64,000 bases of DNA from Streptomyces phaeoluteigriseus (lineage in GTDB: Bacteria > Actinomycetota > Actinomycetes > Streptomycetales > Streptomycetaceae): contig NZ_MPOH02000018.1 in assembly GCF_001896135.2 (NCBI RefSeq), positions 23,194-87,193 of the forward strand, read 5' to 3'. The position numbers and the translations under genes are program-made. Positions 9,450 to 18,141 of the stretch are shown in pieces (the stretch's first letter is position 1; each line of letters starts with the position of its first letter). Below the pieces are notes generated by a model that was not told the DNA's origin, ran no database searches, and saw only the letters and a program-made list of their open reading frames with translations.

Positions 9450-10894
9450 TCAGCGCGTGGCGAGCCGGGCCTGCGCGTCCCGCCAGCGCCCGGTCCCGCC
9501 CTGCGGTTCGTAGCGCGTCAGGGGCTGGGTCCTGGCGAGCAGCCCGCGCATCGCGTGCCGGTCGCCGACCAGACCGTGCGCCCCGGCCTGCACGAGGACG
9601 TTGCCCAGCGCGGCGGCCTCCGTCGGGCCGGCCACCACCGGCAGCCCGCAGGCGTCGGCGGTGAGCTGGCACAGCAGCGCGTTGCGGGTGCCGCCGCCGA
9701 CGATGTGCACGACGTCGACGGGGTGACCGGCCAGCCGCTGGGCGTCCTCGACGGCCCGCCGGTGGGCGAGTGCGAGGGAGTCCAGGATGCAACGGGTCAC
9801 CTCGGCGGGCGTGCCCGGAACCGGCTGCCCGGAGGCGCGGCACGCCTCGGCGATCCGCTCCGGCATCCGGCCCGGTGCCAGGAACGCGGCGTCCCCGGCG
9901 TCCACCACCGACCGCAGCGCCGGCACCGCGGCGGCGTCGCGCAGCAGCCCGCCGAGCTCCGGGTCGCCCCAGGCCCGCACGCACTCCTGGAGCAGCCACA
10001 GCCCCATGATGTTGCGGAGGTAGCGGACCGTGCCGTCCAGCCCCAGCTCGTTGGTGAAGTTGGCGGCGCGGCTGTCCTCGGTGAGGACGGGCGCGTCCAG
10101 TTCCAGGCCGGCCAGGGACCAGGTGCCGGTGCAGATGTAGGCGAAGCGCTCGCCCGTCGCCGGTACGGCGGCGACCGCGGACGCCGTGTCGTGCGACGCG
10201 ACGGCCGTCACCGGCACGGGCCCGGTCAGCCCGGTCTCCTCCAGCACCGCCGCCCGCAGCATCCCGGCGGCGTCCCCGGGCCGCCGCAGCGGCGGGAACA
10301 GGCCGAGGTCGATGTCCAGCCGCGCGGCGAGGTCGTACGCCCAGTCGCGGGTCCGGGGATCGATCAGCTGGGTGGTGGAGGCGTTGGTCAGCTCGGTGCC
10401 CTGCTCGCCGGTCAGCCAGTACGACAGCAGATCGGGAACGAGCAACAGACGCCGGGCGAAAGCCAGTTGACGGCTCTCGCGGGCCGCCGTGAGCTGGTAC
10501 AGCGTGTTGAACGGCGCGTACTGCAGACCCGTCGCCGCGTACAGCTCGGCGGCCGGGACGCGTCCCCACACCTTCTCCGCGACGCCCTCCGTGCGGGCGT
10601 CGCGGTAGTGCACCGGGTTGCCCAGCAGGGCCCCGTCGGCGTCGAGCAGGCCGTAGTCCACGGCCCAGCTGTCGATGCGACGGAGTCGACCTGGCCGGCC
10701 GCCCGCAGCCCCTCCAGCACCCCGGCGTACAGGCCGAGCACGTCCCAGCGCAGCCCCTCCGGCACGCGCACGGGCCGGTTGGGGAAACGGTGCGCCTCGG
10801 CCAGCTCCAGCGAGTCCGGGGTGACGCGGCCGACCATCACGCGCCCGCTGGAGGCGCCGAGGTCGACCGCGGCGTACGACTTCACGGCCGTCAC
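9450..10894 (-). pseudogene. rhaB: rhaB, L-rhamnulokinase, split by one frame change
   Basis: FGGY-family sugar kinase that makes L-rhamnulose 1-phosphate. The N-terminus VKSYAAVDLGASSGRVMVGR carries the phosphate-1 motif. At about 10678 the frame breaks after AAGQVDSV; restoring one G gives GIDSWAVDYGLLDADG and then a full C-terminal half with GTWSLAGLELD and HIVGGGTRNALLCQ, the typical ATP-binding adenosine motif. The first possible GTG (10894) overlaps the rhaEW stop, so the gene is translationally coupled to it. A single missing base is the only defect seen. Confidence 0.88.
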
Positions 10895-12930
10895 CGGAGG
10901 AACGCGGCCGCCACACCCGCGTCGACGGGGATGTGCAGTCCGGTGGTGTGGGTGAGTTCGCCGCCGGTGAGCGCGAAGACGGCGTTCGCGACGTGCTCGG
11001 GCAGTACCTCCCGCTTGAGGATGGTCCGCTGCGCGTAGAACTCGCCCAGCTTCTCCTCGTCCACCCCGTACACGGCCGCGCGCTTGGCGCCCCAGCCGCC
11101 CGCGAAGATGCCCGAGCCGCGCACCACGCCGTCGGGGTTGATCCCGTTGACCCGGATCCCGTGCTCGCCCAGCTCGGCGGCCAGCAGCCGCACCTGGTGG
11201 GCCTGGTCCGCCTTGGTCGCGGAGTAGGCGATGTTGTTGGGACCGGCGAAGACGGCGTTCTTCGACGCGATGTAGACGATGTCGCCGCCCATCTCCTGCG
11301 CGATCATCACGCGGGCCGCCTCACGCGAGACGAGGAAGGAACCGCGGGCCATGATGTCGTGCTGGAGGTCCCAGTCCTTCGCGGAGGTCTCCAACAGCGG
11401 CTTGGAGATGGAGATACCGGCGTTGTTGACCACCAGGTCGACCCCGCCGAAGGCGAGCGCCGCGGCCCGGAAGGCCTCGGCGATCTGCTCCTCGGAGGTG
11501 ACGTCGACGGTCACCGCGACGGCCTTGTCCGGTCCGCCCAGTTCCTCGGCGACCGCCGCCGCGTTGTCCGCGTTCAGATCGGCGACGACGACGCACGCGC
11601 CCTCGGCGACCAGCCGGTGCGCGATCGCCCTGCCGATCCCGCTGCCCGCGCCCGTCACCAGCGCCACCCTGGTGGCCAGCGCCTTCGGCTTCGGCATCCG
11701 CCGGAGCTTGGCCTCCTCCAGCGCCCAGTACTCGATGCGGAACTTCTCCGACTCCTCGATCGGCGCGTACGTCGACACCGACTCGGCGCCGCGCATCACG
11801 TTGATCGCGTTGACGTAGAACTCGCCGGCCACCCGGGCGGTCTGCTTGTCCTTGCCGAAGGAGAACATGCCCACGCCCGGCACCAGCACGATCGCCGGGT
11901 CGGCGCCGCGCATCGCGGGGGAGCCGGGCTCGGCGTGGCGCCGGTAGTAGGCGGCGTACTCCTCACGGTAGGCGGTGTGCAGCTCCTTGAGCCGCGCGAC
12001 CGCCTCCTCCACCGTGGCGGTGGGCGGCAGATCCAGGACGAGGGGCCGCACCTTGGTCCGCAGGAAGTGGTCCGGGCAGGAGGTGCCGAGCGCGGCCAGC
12101 CGCGGGTGCTCGGCGGCGGCCAGGAAGTCCAGGACGACGCCGGAGTCGTCGAAGTGCCCGACCTGCGGCCGGTCCTGCGAGGCGATCGCCCGCACGTACG
12201 GCGCGAGGGCGGCGGCCCGCTCCCGGCGCTCACCCTCGGGCAGCGCCCCGTAGCCCTCGACGACGGGCCCGAACGGGTCGGCCTTGCCCCGTTCCGCCAG
12301 GAACGCCTCCGCGGTGCGGATGATGTGCAGCGAGTTGCGCTCGCACTCCTCGGCGGTGTCTCCCCAGGCGGTGATCCCGTGCCCGCCGAGGACGCAGCCG
12401 ACGGCCTGTGGGTTGGCCGCCTTCACGGCGGCGATGTCCAGCCCCAGCTGGAAACCGGGCCGTCGCCACGGCACCCACACCACGCCGTCCCCGAAACACT
12501 CGGCGGTCAGCTTCTCCCCGTCGGCGGCGCAGGCGAGCGCGATCCCGGAGTCCGGGTGCAGATGATCGACGTGGGCGGCGTCCACGAGGCCGTGCATGGC
12601 GGTGTCGATGGACGGCGCGGCGCCGCCCTTGCCGTGCAGACAGTAGTCGAACGCGGCGACCATCTCGTCCTCGCGCTCGACGCCCGGATAGACGTCGACG
12701 AGCGCCCGCAGCCGGTCCAGCCGCAGCACGGCCAGCCCCGCCTCGGTGAGGGTCCCGAGGTCGCCACCGGACCCCTTCACCCACATCAGCTCGACATCCC
12801 CACCGGTGACGGGATCGGTGTCGGTGCCCTTGGCGGACGTGTTGCCGCCGGCGTAGTTGGTGTTCCGGGGATCAGCGCCGAGCCGGTGCGACCGGGCGAC
12901 GAGAGCGGCGGCTTCGGGATGGGTGGTCAT
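10891..12930 (-). CDS. rhaEW: Bifunctional rhamnulose-1-phosphate aldolase / L-lactaldehyde dehydrogenase
   Basis: Protein of 679 residues with two fused enzymes. Residues about 1-400 are a class II zinc aldolase of the AraD/FucA type, with the metal-binding HVDHLHP (120-126) and GGHG (182-185). From about residue 425 an SDR domain begins, with the nucleotide motif TGAGSGIG, the NNAG motif and the catalytic YSATK. The fusion is the RhaEW type known from Bacillus, Chloroflexus and actinobacteria: it splits L-rhamnulose 1-phosphate into DHAP and L-lactaldehyde and oxidises the aldehyde to L-lactate. Between rhaI and rhaB in the operon; its stop overlaps the rhaB start. Confidence 0.93.
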   Translation of the reverse strand: MTTHPEAAALVARSHRLGADPRNTNYAGGNTSAKGTDTDPVTGGDVELMWVKGSGGDLGTLTEAGLAVLRLDRLRALVDVYPGVEREDEMVAAFDYCLHGKGGAAPSIDTAMHGLVDAAHVDHLHPDSGIALACAADGEKLTAECFGDGVVWVPWRRPGFQLGLDIAAVKAANPQAVGCVLGGHGITAWGDTAEECERNSLHIIRTAEAFLAERGKADPFGPVVEGYGALPEGERRERAAALAPYVRAIASQDRPQVGHFDDSGVVLDFLAAAEHPRLAALGTSCPDHFLRTKVRPLVLDLPPTATVEEAVARLKELHTAYREEYAAYYRRHAEPGSPAMRGADPAIVLVPGVGMFSFGKDKQTARVAGEFYVNAINVMRGAESVSTYAPIEESEKFRIEYWALEEAKLRRMPKPKALATRVALVTGAGSGIGRAIAHRLVAEGACVVVADLNADNAAAVAEELGGPDKAVAVTVDVTSEEQIAEAFRAAALAFGGVDLVVNNAGISISKPLLETSAKDWDLQHDIMARGSFLVSREAARVMIAQEMGGDIVYIASKNAVFAGPNNIAYSATKADQAHQVRLLAAELGEHGIRVNGINPDGVVRGSGIFAGGWGAKRAAVYGVDEEKLGEFYAQRTILKREVLPEHVANAVFALTGGELTHTTGLHIPVDAGVAAAFLR

Positions 12931-12972
12931 GAACCTTCAGTCCTTACTTGACGGAGGGCGAGTGCACTTACT

Positions 12973-13018
12973 TCAGGGGCGCGGGGACCTGCGCGACCAG
13001 CCACAACGGACCCGCAGT
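12973..13018. repeat. Streptomyces-type dispersed intergenic repeat
   Basis: The gap between rhaI and rhaEW contains a block starting CAGGGGCGCGGGGACCTGCG and ending in ACGGACCCGCAG. It closely resembles a short sequence that recurs in many Streptomyces intergenic regions (GGGGCGCGGGGAACTGCGCG and similar), here with a changed centre. Its function is not established; it could form a hairpin in the operon transcript. Recognition is from memory of the genus. Confidence 0.45.
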
Positions 13019-13045
13019 CCGAGACGGACAGGCGAAGGCAGACGC

Positions 13046-14224
13046 TCACGCGCCCCAACCGGCCTGTTCCCCTCCCACCCGCTCAGCGGTGATCTTCTCG
13101 GCCCACCCGGACGCCTTGTACGCCTTGAGGGGCTCGGGGTCCAGCCCCATCTCGCCCCGCACCTCACGCAGCAGCGGCCGTACATCGGTGTTGTACGCGT
13201 CCATCAGCACCGCGTTCGCCTCCAGCACGTCGCCGGACGCCTGCGCCGCGGCCAACGCCGACCGGTCGACCAGCAGAGCCTTCGCCGTGGCCTCCTGCAC
13301 GTTCATCACGGACCGGATGATCGCCGGGATCTTCGCCTCGATGTTGTGGCACTGGTCGAGCATGAACGCCACGTCGGAGTCGAACCCGCCGCCCCGGACG
13401 ACCTCGTACATGATCCGGAACAGCTGGAACGGGTCGGCCGATCCCACCATCAGGTCGTCGTCGGCGTAGAAGCGCGAGTTGAAGTCGAACCCGCCGAGCT
13501 TGCCCTCGCGCAGCAGCGTGGCCACGATGAACTCGATGTTGGTGCCGGGCGCGTGGTGTCCGGTGTCGACGACGACCTGCGCCCTGGGCCCGAGCTTGAG
13601 GCAGTGGGCGTAGGCGGTGCCCCAGTCCGGCACGTCGGTCGTGTAGAACGCCGGCTCGAAGAGCTTGTACTCCAGCAGCATCCGCTGCCCGTCCCCGAGC
13701 CGCTCGTACACCTCGGCCAGGCCCTCGGACAGCCGGTCCTGCCGGGCCCTGATGTCGTCCTGGCCGGGATAGTTCGTGCCGTCGGCGAACCACAGCTTGA
13801 GATCGGCGGAGCCGGTCGCGTCCATGATGTCGACGCACTCGAGGAGGTGGTCGACGGCCTTGCGGCGGACGGCGGCCTCGGGGTGGCAGATGCTGCCCAG
13901 CCGGTAGGCGTCGTCCTGGAAGGTGTTGGAGTTGATGGTTCCCAGCTTCACCCCCCGGTCCTCGGCATGTTTCGCAAGTGCGGAGTAGTCCTCCACCTTG
14001 TCCCAGGGGATGTGCAGGGCCACGGTCGGGGCGACGCCGGTGAACTCGTGCACCTTCGCGGCGTCGTCGAGCTTCTCCTGCGGGGTGCGCGGCACGCCCT
14101 CCTGGGCGAACACCTTGAAGCGGGTGCCCGAGTTCCCGTACGCCCACGACGGCGTCTCTACGGCCTGGGTCTTCAGCGCGGCCTTCACCGCGGCGAGGTC
14201 GGTCACTTGGGGCTCCTGTGACAT
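13046..14224 (-). CDS. rhaI: L-rhamnose isomerase
   Basis: Protein of 392 residues of the xylose-isomerase-like TIM-barrel family, which turns L-rhamnose into L-rhamnulose. Conserved blocks include LEYKLFEPAFYTTDVPDWGTA, VVVDTGHHAPGTNIEFIV and FDFNSRFYADDD, which carry the metal-binding Glu, His and Asp residues of the Pseudomonas stutzeri-type enzyme rather than the E. coli RhaA type. The ATG at 14224 follows a short leader with the operator and promoter described separately. First gene of the leftward rhamnose operon. Confidence 0.93.
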   Translation of the reverse strand: MSQEPQVTDLAAVKAALKTQAVETPSWAYGNSGTRFKVFAQEGVPRTPQEKLDDAAKVHEFTGVAPTVALHIPWDKVEDYSALAKHAEDRGVKLGTINSNTFQDDAYRLGSICHPEAAVRRKAVDHLLECVDIMDATGSADLKLWFADGTNYPGQDDIRARQDRLSEGLAEVYERLGDGQRMLLEYKLFEPAFYTTDVPDWGTAYAHCLKLGPRAQVVVDTGHHAPGTNIEFIVATLLREGKLGGFDFNSRFYADDDLMVGSADPFQLFRIMYEVVRGGGFDSDVAFMLDQCHNIEAKIPAIIRSVMNVQEATAKALLVDRSALAAAQASGDVLEANAVLMDAYNTDVRPLLREVRGEMGLDPEPLKAYKASGWAEKITAERVGGEQAGWGA

Positions 14225-14269
14225 CGGTCCGGAAGGACAACCTGAACGGCTTCCGGAAAGGCTTCCGGG

Positions 14270-14281
14270 TGAAACGATTCA
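14270..14281. promoter_or_regulatory. LacI-type operator at the rhaI start point
   Basis: TGAAACGATTCA is a near-perfect inverted repeat around a central CG (one asymmetric pair). It lies immediately downstream of the rhaI -10 box, covering the predicted start point, where a bound LacI-family repressor would block transcription. It has the TGAA..TTCA arms also found in the operator on the other side of the region. Confidence 0.6.
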
Positions 14282-14288
14282 GAACGGG

Positions 14289-14317
14289 AAGCTATGAGCC
14301 TGCCGGGGGTGTGTCAA
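14289..14317 (-). promoter_or_regulatory. Promoter of the leftward rhamnose operon
   Basis: On the minus strand TTGACA (14317-14312), a 17-base spacer and TAGCTT (14294-14289) make a near-consensus vegetative promoter. The predicted start point is near 14283, about 60 bases before the rhaI ATG, and overlaps the operator at 14270-14281. Confidence 0.65.
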
Positions 14318-14366
14318 CCCCTCTGTCCAGGCCCACCGTCCGTGACCGACGCGTGACCTTCGACTA

Positions 14367-14381
14367 TCGAAAACTTTTCGA
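14367..14381. promoter_or_regulatory. Perfect 15-bp palindrome between divergent rhamnose promoters
   Basis: TCGAAAACTTTTCGA is a perfect odd-length palindrome. It lies upstream of both divergent -35 boxes, 11 bases before the rightward one. It could be a third site for the LacI-type regulator (looping between the two flanking operators) or a site for another regulator. Confidence 0.5.
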
Positions 14382-14391
14382 GACGGACCCA

Positions 14392-14421
14392 TTGACGCGA
14401 CATGGGCGTCGTGCCTAACGT
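14392..14421 (+). promoter_or_regulatory. Promoter of the rightward rhamnose transport operon
   Basis: TTGACG (14392-14397), an 18-base spacer and TAACGT (14416-14421) form a vegetative-type promoter reading toward the transporter genes. The predicted start near 14428 leaves a leader of about 75 bases before the first ATG. Confidence 0.55.
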
Positions 14422-14435
14422 CCCGGCAATCCAGT

Positions 14436-14447
14436 TGAAACCTTTCA
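14436..14447. promoter_or_regulatory. LacI-type operator downstream of the transporter promoter
   Basis: TGAAA-CC-TTTCA is a perfect 5-bp inverted repeat with a 2-base centre, located 8-19 bases after the predicted start point. It resembles the site at the rhaI promoter, consistent with one LacI-family repressor controlling both directions. Confidence 0.6.
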
Positions 14448-14503
14448 CGACGCCGTGGCGGCCCTCAGGGGACTGTTCGGCGGACGTCGTCGAGGAGCCA
14501 TCC

Positions 14504-16021
14504 ATGACCCACCCGTCCGACACGGGACGAGCCCCGGTGCTGGCACTCAGGGACGTTTCCAAGTCCTTCGGCGCCGTACGCGCTCTGCGGGGCGTCTCCC
14601 TGGAGCTGTTCGCCGGCGAGGTGCACGCACTCGCCGGCGAGAACGGCGCGGGCAAGTCGACCCTCATCAAGACGCTCGCCGGAGTGCACCGACCGGACGC
14701 CGGTCAGGTGCTGCTCGACGGCGAGTCCGTCGTCTTCCACGGCCCCGGCGACGCCCGCGACGCCGGTATCGCCGTCATCTACCAGGAGCCCACGCTCTTC
14801 CCCGACCTTTCGATCGCCGAGAACATCTTCATGGGCCGCCAGCCACGGCGGGCCTTCGGCCGCATCGACCACAGGGCCACCCACGAGGCGACCACCGCCC
14901 TGATGCGGCGCCTGGGCGTCGACCTCGACCCCGACCGCCCGGCACGCGGGCTGTCCATCGCCGACCAGCAGATCGTCGAGATCGCCAAGGCGCTCTCCTT
15001 CGACGCCCGTGTCCTGATCATGGACGAGCCGACCGCAGCCCTCACCGGCAGCGAGGTCGCCCGCCTCTTCAAGGTGGTGCGCACCCTGCGCGACCAGGGC
15101 GCGGCCGTGCTGTTCATCTCGCACCGGCTGGAGGAGATCTTCGAGATCTGCCGACGGGTCACCACCCTGCGCGACGGCGCCCGGATCGCCAGCGAACCCC
15201 TCGACGGCATGACCGAGGACGACCTGGTCCGCCGGATGGTCGGCCGCGACCTCGCCGAGCTGTACCCGAAGCAGCACGTCGAGCCGGGCGAGGTCGCCCT
15301 CAGCGTCCGCCGGCTGACCCGCGAGGGCGTCTTCACCGACGTCTCCTTCGAGGTCCGGCGCGGCGAGATCGTCGGCCTCGCCGGCCTGGTCGGCGCCGGG
15401 CGCACCGAGGTCGCCCGCGCCGTGTTCGGCATCGACCGCTGGGACGCCGGCGAGGTGGAGGTCGGCGGCCGCGGGCTCACCAACGGCGCCCCCTCCACCG
15501 CCATGGCCGCGGGCCTCGCCCTGGTCCCCGAGGACCGGCGTGCCCAGGGCCTGGTGATGGACATGTCCATCGAGCGCAACATTGGCCTGACCGGACTCCG
15601 TACGACCGTGCGGGCCGGCCTGATGGACCGCGGCGCCGAGCGCAGCCGCTCCCTCGACTGGGCGGTCCGGCTCCAGGTGAAGTACGCCCGGATCGCCGAC
15701 ACCGTCAACACGCTCTCCGGCGGCAACCAGCAGAAGGTCGTCCTCGCCAAGTGGCTGGCCACCGGGCCCAAGGTGCTCATCGTCGACGAGCCCACCCGCG
15801 GCATCGACGTCGGCACCAAGGCCGAGGTGCACCGGCTGCTGTCCGAGCTGGCCGCCGACGGGGTCGCCGTCCTGATGATCTCCTCCGACCTGCCCGAGAT
15901 CCTCGGCATGGCCGACCGCGTGCTGGTGATGCACGAGGGCCGGCTCACCGCCGAGATCCCCCGCTCCGACGCCACCGAGGAAACCGTGATGGCCGCAGCC
16001 ACGGGGAGGGCCGCCGCATGA
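14504..16021 (+). CDS. rhaT: Rhamnose ABC importer, ATP-binding protein
   Basis: Protein of 505 residues made of two tandem ABC domains, the layout of CUT2-family sugar importers (RbsA-like). The first domain has Walker A GENGAGKST near residue 44 and Walker B VLIMDEPTAAL; the second has the degenerate Walker A GLVGAGRTE typical of this family, a good signature LSGGNQQK and Walker B VLIVDEPTRGID. The ATG at 14504 follows GAGGAG by 7 bases. Its last bases overlap the first permease ATG. The substrate is inferred as L-rhamnose from the flanking isomerase, kinase, aldolase and mutarotase genes. Confidence 0.93.
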   Translation: MTHPSDTGRAPVLALRDVSKSFGAVRALRGVSLELFAGEVHALAGENGAGKSTLIKTLAGVHRPDAGQVLLDGESVVFHGPGDARDAGIAVIYQEPTLFPDLSIAENIFMGRQPRRAFGRIDHRATHEATTALMRRLGVDLDPDRPARGLSIADQQIVEIAKALSFDARVLIMDEPTAALTGSEVARLFKVVRTLRDQGAAVLFISHRLEEIFEICRRVTTLRDGARIASEPLDGMTEDDLVRRMVGRDLAELYPKQHVEPGEVALSVRRLTREGVFTDVSFEVRRGEIVGLAGLVGAGRTEVARAVFGIDRWDAGEVEVGGRGLTNGAPSTAMAAGLALVPEDRRAQGLVMDMSIERNIGLTGLRTTVRAGLMDRGAERSRSLDWAVRLQVKYARIADTVNTLSGGNQQKVVLAKWLATGPKVLIVDEPTRGIDVGTKAEVHRLLSELAADGVAVLMISSDLPEILGMADRVLVMHEGRLTAEIPRSDATEETVMAAATGRAAA

Positions 16022-17055
16022 CGGTGACCGCTCCCGAAGCCCCCGCCGCCGAGGTGTCCAAGGACGGCGGCACCCGCCTGGTGGACCGCGTCCTCAAGAT
16101 GCGTGAACTGGCCATCCTGCTCGTCTTCCTGGTGATGATCGGCATCACCCAGGCCGGGAACAGCGAGTTCCTGTCCGAGCAGGGCATCAAGGACCTGCTG
16201 CTCAACGCGACGATCCTGGTCCTGGTCGCCACCGGCCAGTCCCTGGTCGTCATCACCCGCAACGTCGACCTGTCCGTGGGCTCCACGCTCGGCATCAGCG
16301 CCTTCGCCGCCGGCGTCTACCTCCAGGACGGCGGCAACCCCGTCGTCGCGGTCGTCCTCGCGGTCCTGCTCGGCATCGGCTTCGGCCTGCTCAACGGCCT
16401 CCTGGTCAGCCTCGGCCAGGTACCGGCCCTGGTCGTCACCCTCGGCACGCTGTACATCATCCGCGGCATCGACTCCATCTGGGTCGGCTCCCGGCAGATC
16501 ACCGCGGCCGACCTCCCCGAGGGATTCGTCGACTTCGGCTCCGGCGGACTCTCCGCGGTGCCCTGGCTGGCGATGATCGCGCTCGTCGTCCTGATCGCCA
16601 CCGCCTACTACCTCAAGCATTTCGGCAGCGGCCGCGAGCTGTACGCCCTCGGCTCCAACCCGGAGGCCGCCCGCCTCGCCGGCATCCCCGTCCGCAAGCG
16701 GATCCTCCTCGCCTACACCTTCTGCGGCGCCCTCGCCGGCCTCGCCGGAGCCCTGTACCTGGCCCGGTTCGGCAACGTCGACTCCGGCACCGGCAACGGC
16801 TACGAACTCACCGTCGTCAGCGCCGTCGTCGTCGGCGGAGTGGTCTTCACCGGCGGCTCCGGCAGCGTCTACGGCGCCGCCCTCGGCGCCCTGCTGCTGA
16901 CCTCCATCAACAGCGTGCTGCCCGCCCTCGGCGTCAGCTCCGTCTGGGTGCTCGCCATCAACGGCATCCTGCTCCTCCTCGCCATCGCCGTCGACCGCGT
17001 GGTCGCGCTGCGGGTGGCGTCGGCACTGAAGAAGAGGAACGCCCGCCATGCCTGA
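16018..17055 (+). CDS. rhaP: Rhamnose ABC importer, permease 1
   Basis: Protein of 345 residues of the BPD_transp_2 (RbsC) type with about ten hydrophobic segments starting at ELAILLVFLVMIGIT. The motif LYALGSNPEAARLAGIPVRK is the conserved cytoplasmic loop that contacts the ATPase. The start overlaps the ATPase stop by ATGA, and its own end overlaps the next permease by 8 bases, so the subunits are made together. One of two non-identical permeases that pair to form the membrane channel. Confidence 0.92.
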   Translation: MTVTAPEAPAAEVSKDGGTRLVDRVLKMRELAILLVFLVMIGITQAGNSEFLSEQGIKDLLLNATILVLVATGQSLVVITRNVDLSVGSTLGISAFAAGVYLQDGGNPVVAVVLAVLLGIGFGLLNGLLVSLGQVPALVVTLGTLYIIRGIDSIWVGSRQITAADLPEGFVDFGSGGLSAVPWLAMIALVVLIATAYYLKHFGSGRELYALGSNPEAARLAGIPVRKRILLAYTFCGALAGLAGALYLARFGNVDSGTGNGYELTVVSAVVVGGVVFTGGSGSVYGAALGALLLTSINSVLPALGVSSVWVLAINGILLLLAIAVDRVVALRVASALKKRNARHA

Positions 17056-18070
17056 GTCCGGGTCCCTGGTGAATCGCGCCATCCGGTGGGACACCGTCGT
17101 GGGCGCCCTCCTGATCGTCCTGCTCCTGCTGTCGTTCTCCCTCGTGGACGGCTTCGGCAACGCCCTCAACCTGTCCTTCCTGATCGGCAACACGCTCCCC
17201 ATCGCGCTGATCGCCCTGCCGATGACCCTGCTGGTCGTCTCCGGCGAGATCGACCTGTCCGTCGCCTCCACGGCCGGCCTGTCCGGCGCGGTGATGGGCG
17301 CCCTGTGGAACCAGGGCATGACCATCGAGGCGATCATCCCGGTCTGCCTGCTGCTCGGCGTGGTCTGCGGCCTGGTCAACGGCCTGCTGGTGACCCGTCT
17401 CGGGCTGCCGTCGCTCGCCGTCACCATCGGCACCATGGCCGCCTACCGGGGCATCGCGCAGATCGTGCTCGGCTCCGACGCGGTCACCGACTTCCCCACC
17501 CAGTACCTGGACTTCGCGGCCGGACGCATCGGGGACACCTTCGTCCCGCAGGCCCTCCTGCCCTTCGTCGTGCTCCTCGCGATCGCCGTGGTCGCCCTGC
17601 ACGCCACCCCGTTCGGCCGGTCGCTCTTCGCGATCGGCGCCAGCGAGGAGGCCGCCCGGTTCGCCGGCATCCGCGTCAGGCGCCAGAAGCTGATCCTGTT
17701 CACGCTGACCGGCCTGATGGCCTCCCTCACCGGCGTCTTCTGGGCCCTGCACTACGCCAGCGCCCGCTACGACAACGCCACCGGCCTCGAACTCTCGGTC
17801 GTCGCCGCGGTGCTGCTCGGCGGCATCGACTTCGACGGCGGCAAGGGCACCCTCGGCGGGGCCATCGCCGGTGTCTTCCTCCTCGGCGCGCTCCAGAACG
17901 TGATGAGCCTCCAGGACGTCTCCGCCCAGTCGCAGATCGTCGTCACCGGCGTCCTGCTCGTCCTCTCCGTGCTCGGCCCCCGGGTCGCCCGCCAGATCGC
18001 GGTCGCACGGGCCGGCCGGCGAGCCGCGTCGGCACCACCACCGGCCGGGACACCCGCCCCGACCTCATGA
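17048..18070 (+). CDS. rhaQ: Rhamnose ABC importer, permease 2
   Basis: Protein of 340 residues, second RbsC-type permease, with the loop LFAIGASEEAARFAGIRVRR and multiple hydrophobic segments. The ATG at 17048 lies inside the last codons of permease 1. The final 25 residues are Ala/Pro-rich and cytoplasmic. It pairs with permease 1 in a CUT2-type importer; two different permeases are also seen in the Rhizobium rhamnose transporter. Confidence 0.92.
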   Translation: MPESGSLVNRAIRWDTVVGALLIVLLLLSFSLVDGFGNALNLSFLIGNTLPIALIALPMTLLVVSGEIDLSVASTAGLSGAVMGALWNQGMTIEAIIPVCLLLGVVCGLVNGLLVTRLGLPSLAVTIGTMAAYRGIAQIVLGSDAVTDFPTQYLDFAAGRIGDTFVPQALLPFVVLLAIAVVALHATPFGRSLFAIGASEEAARFAGIRVRRQKLILFTLTGLMASLTGVFWALHYASARYDNATGLELSVVAAVLLGGIDFDGGKGTLGGAIAGVFLLGALQNVMSLQDVSAQSQIVVTGVLLVLSVLGPRVARQIAVARAGRRAASAPPPAGTPAPTS

Positions 18071-18141
18071 CCCCGCAGCCGCTCCCCGCTCCTCCTCATC
18101 CGCTCCCCGCCTCCCCTCGTACTCGCAAAGGACCCTTCGCC

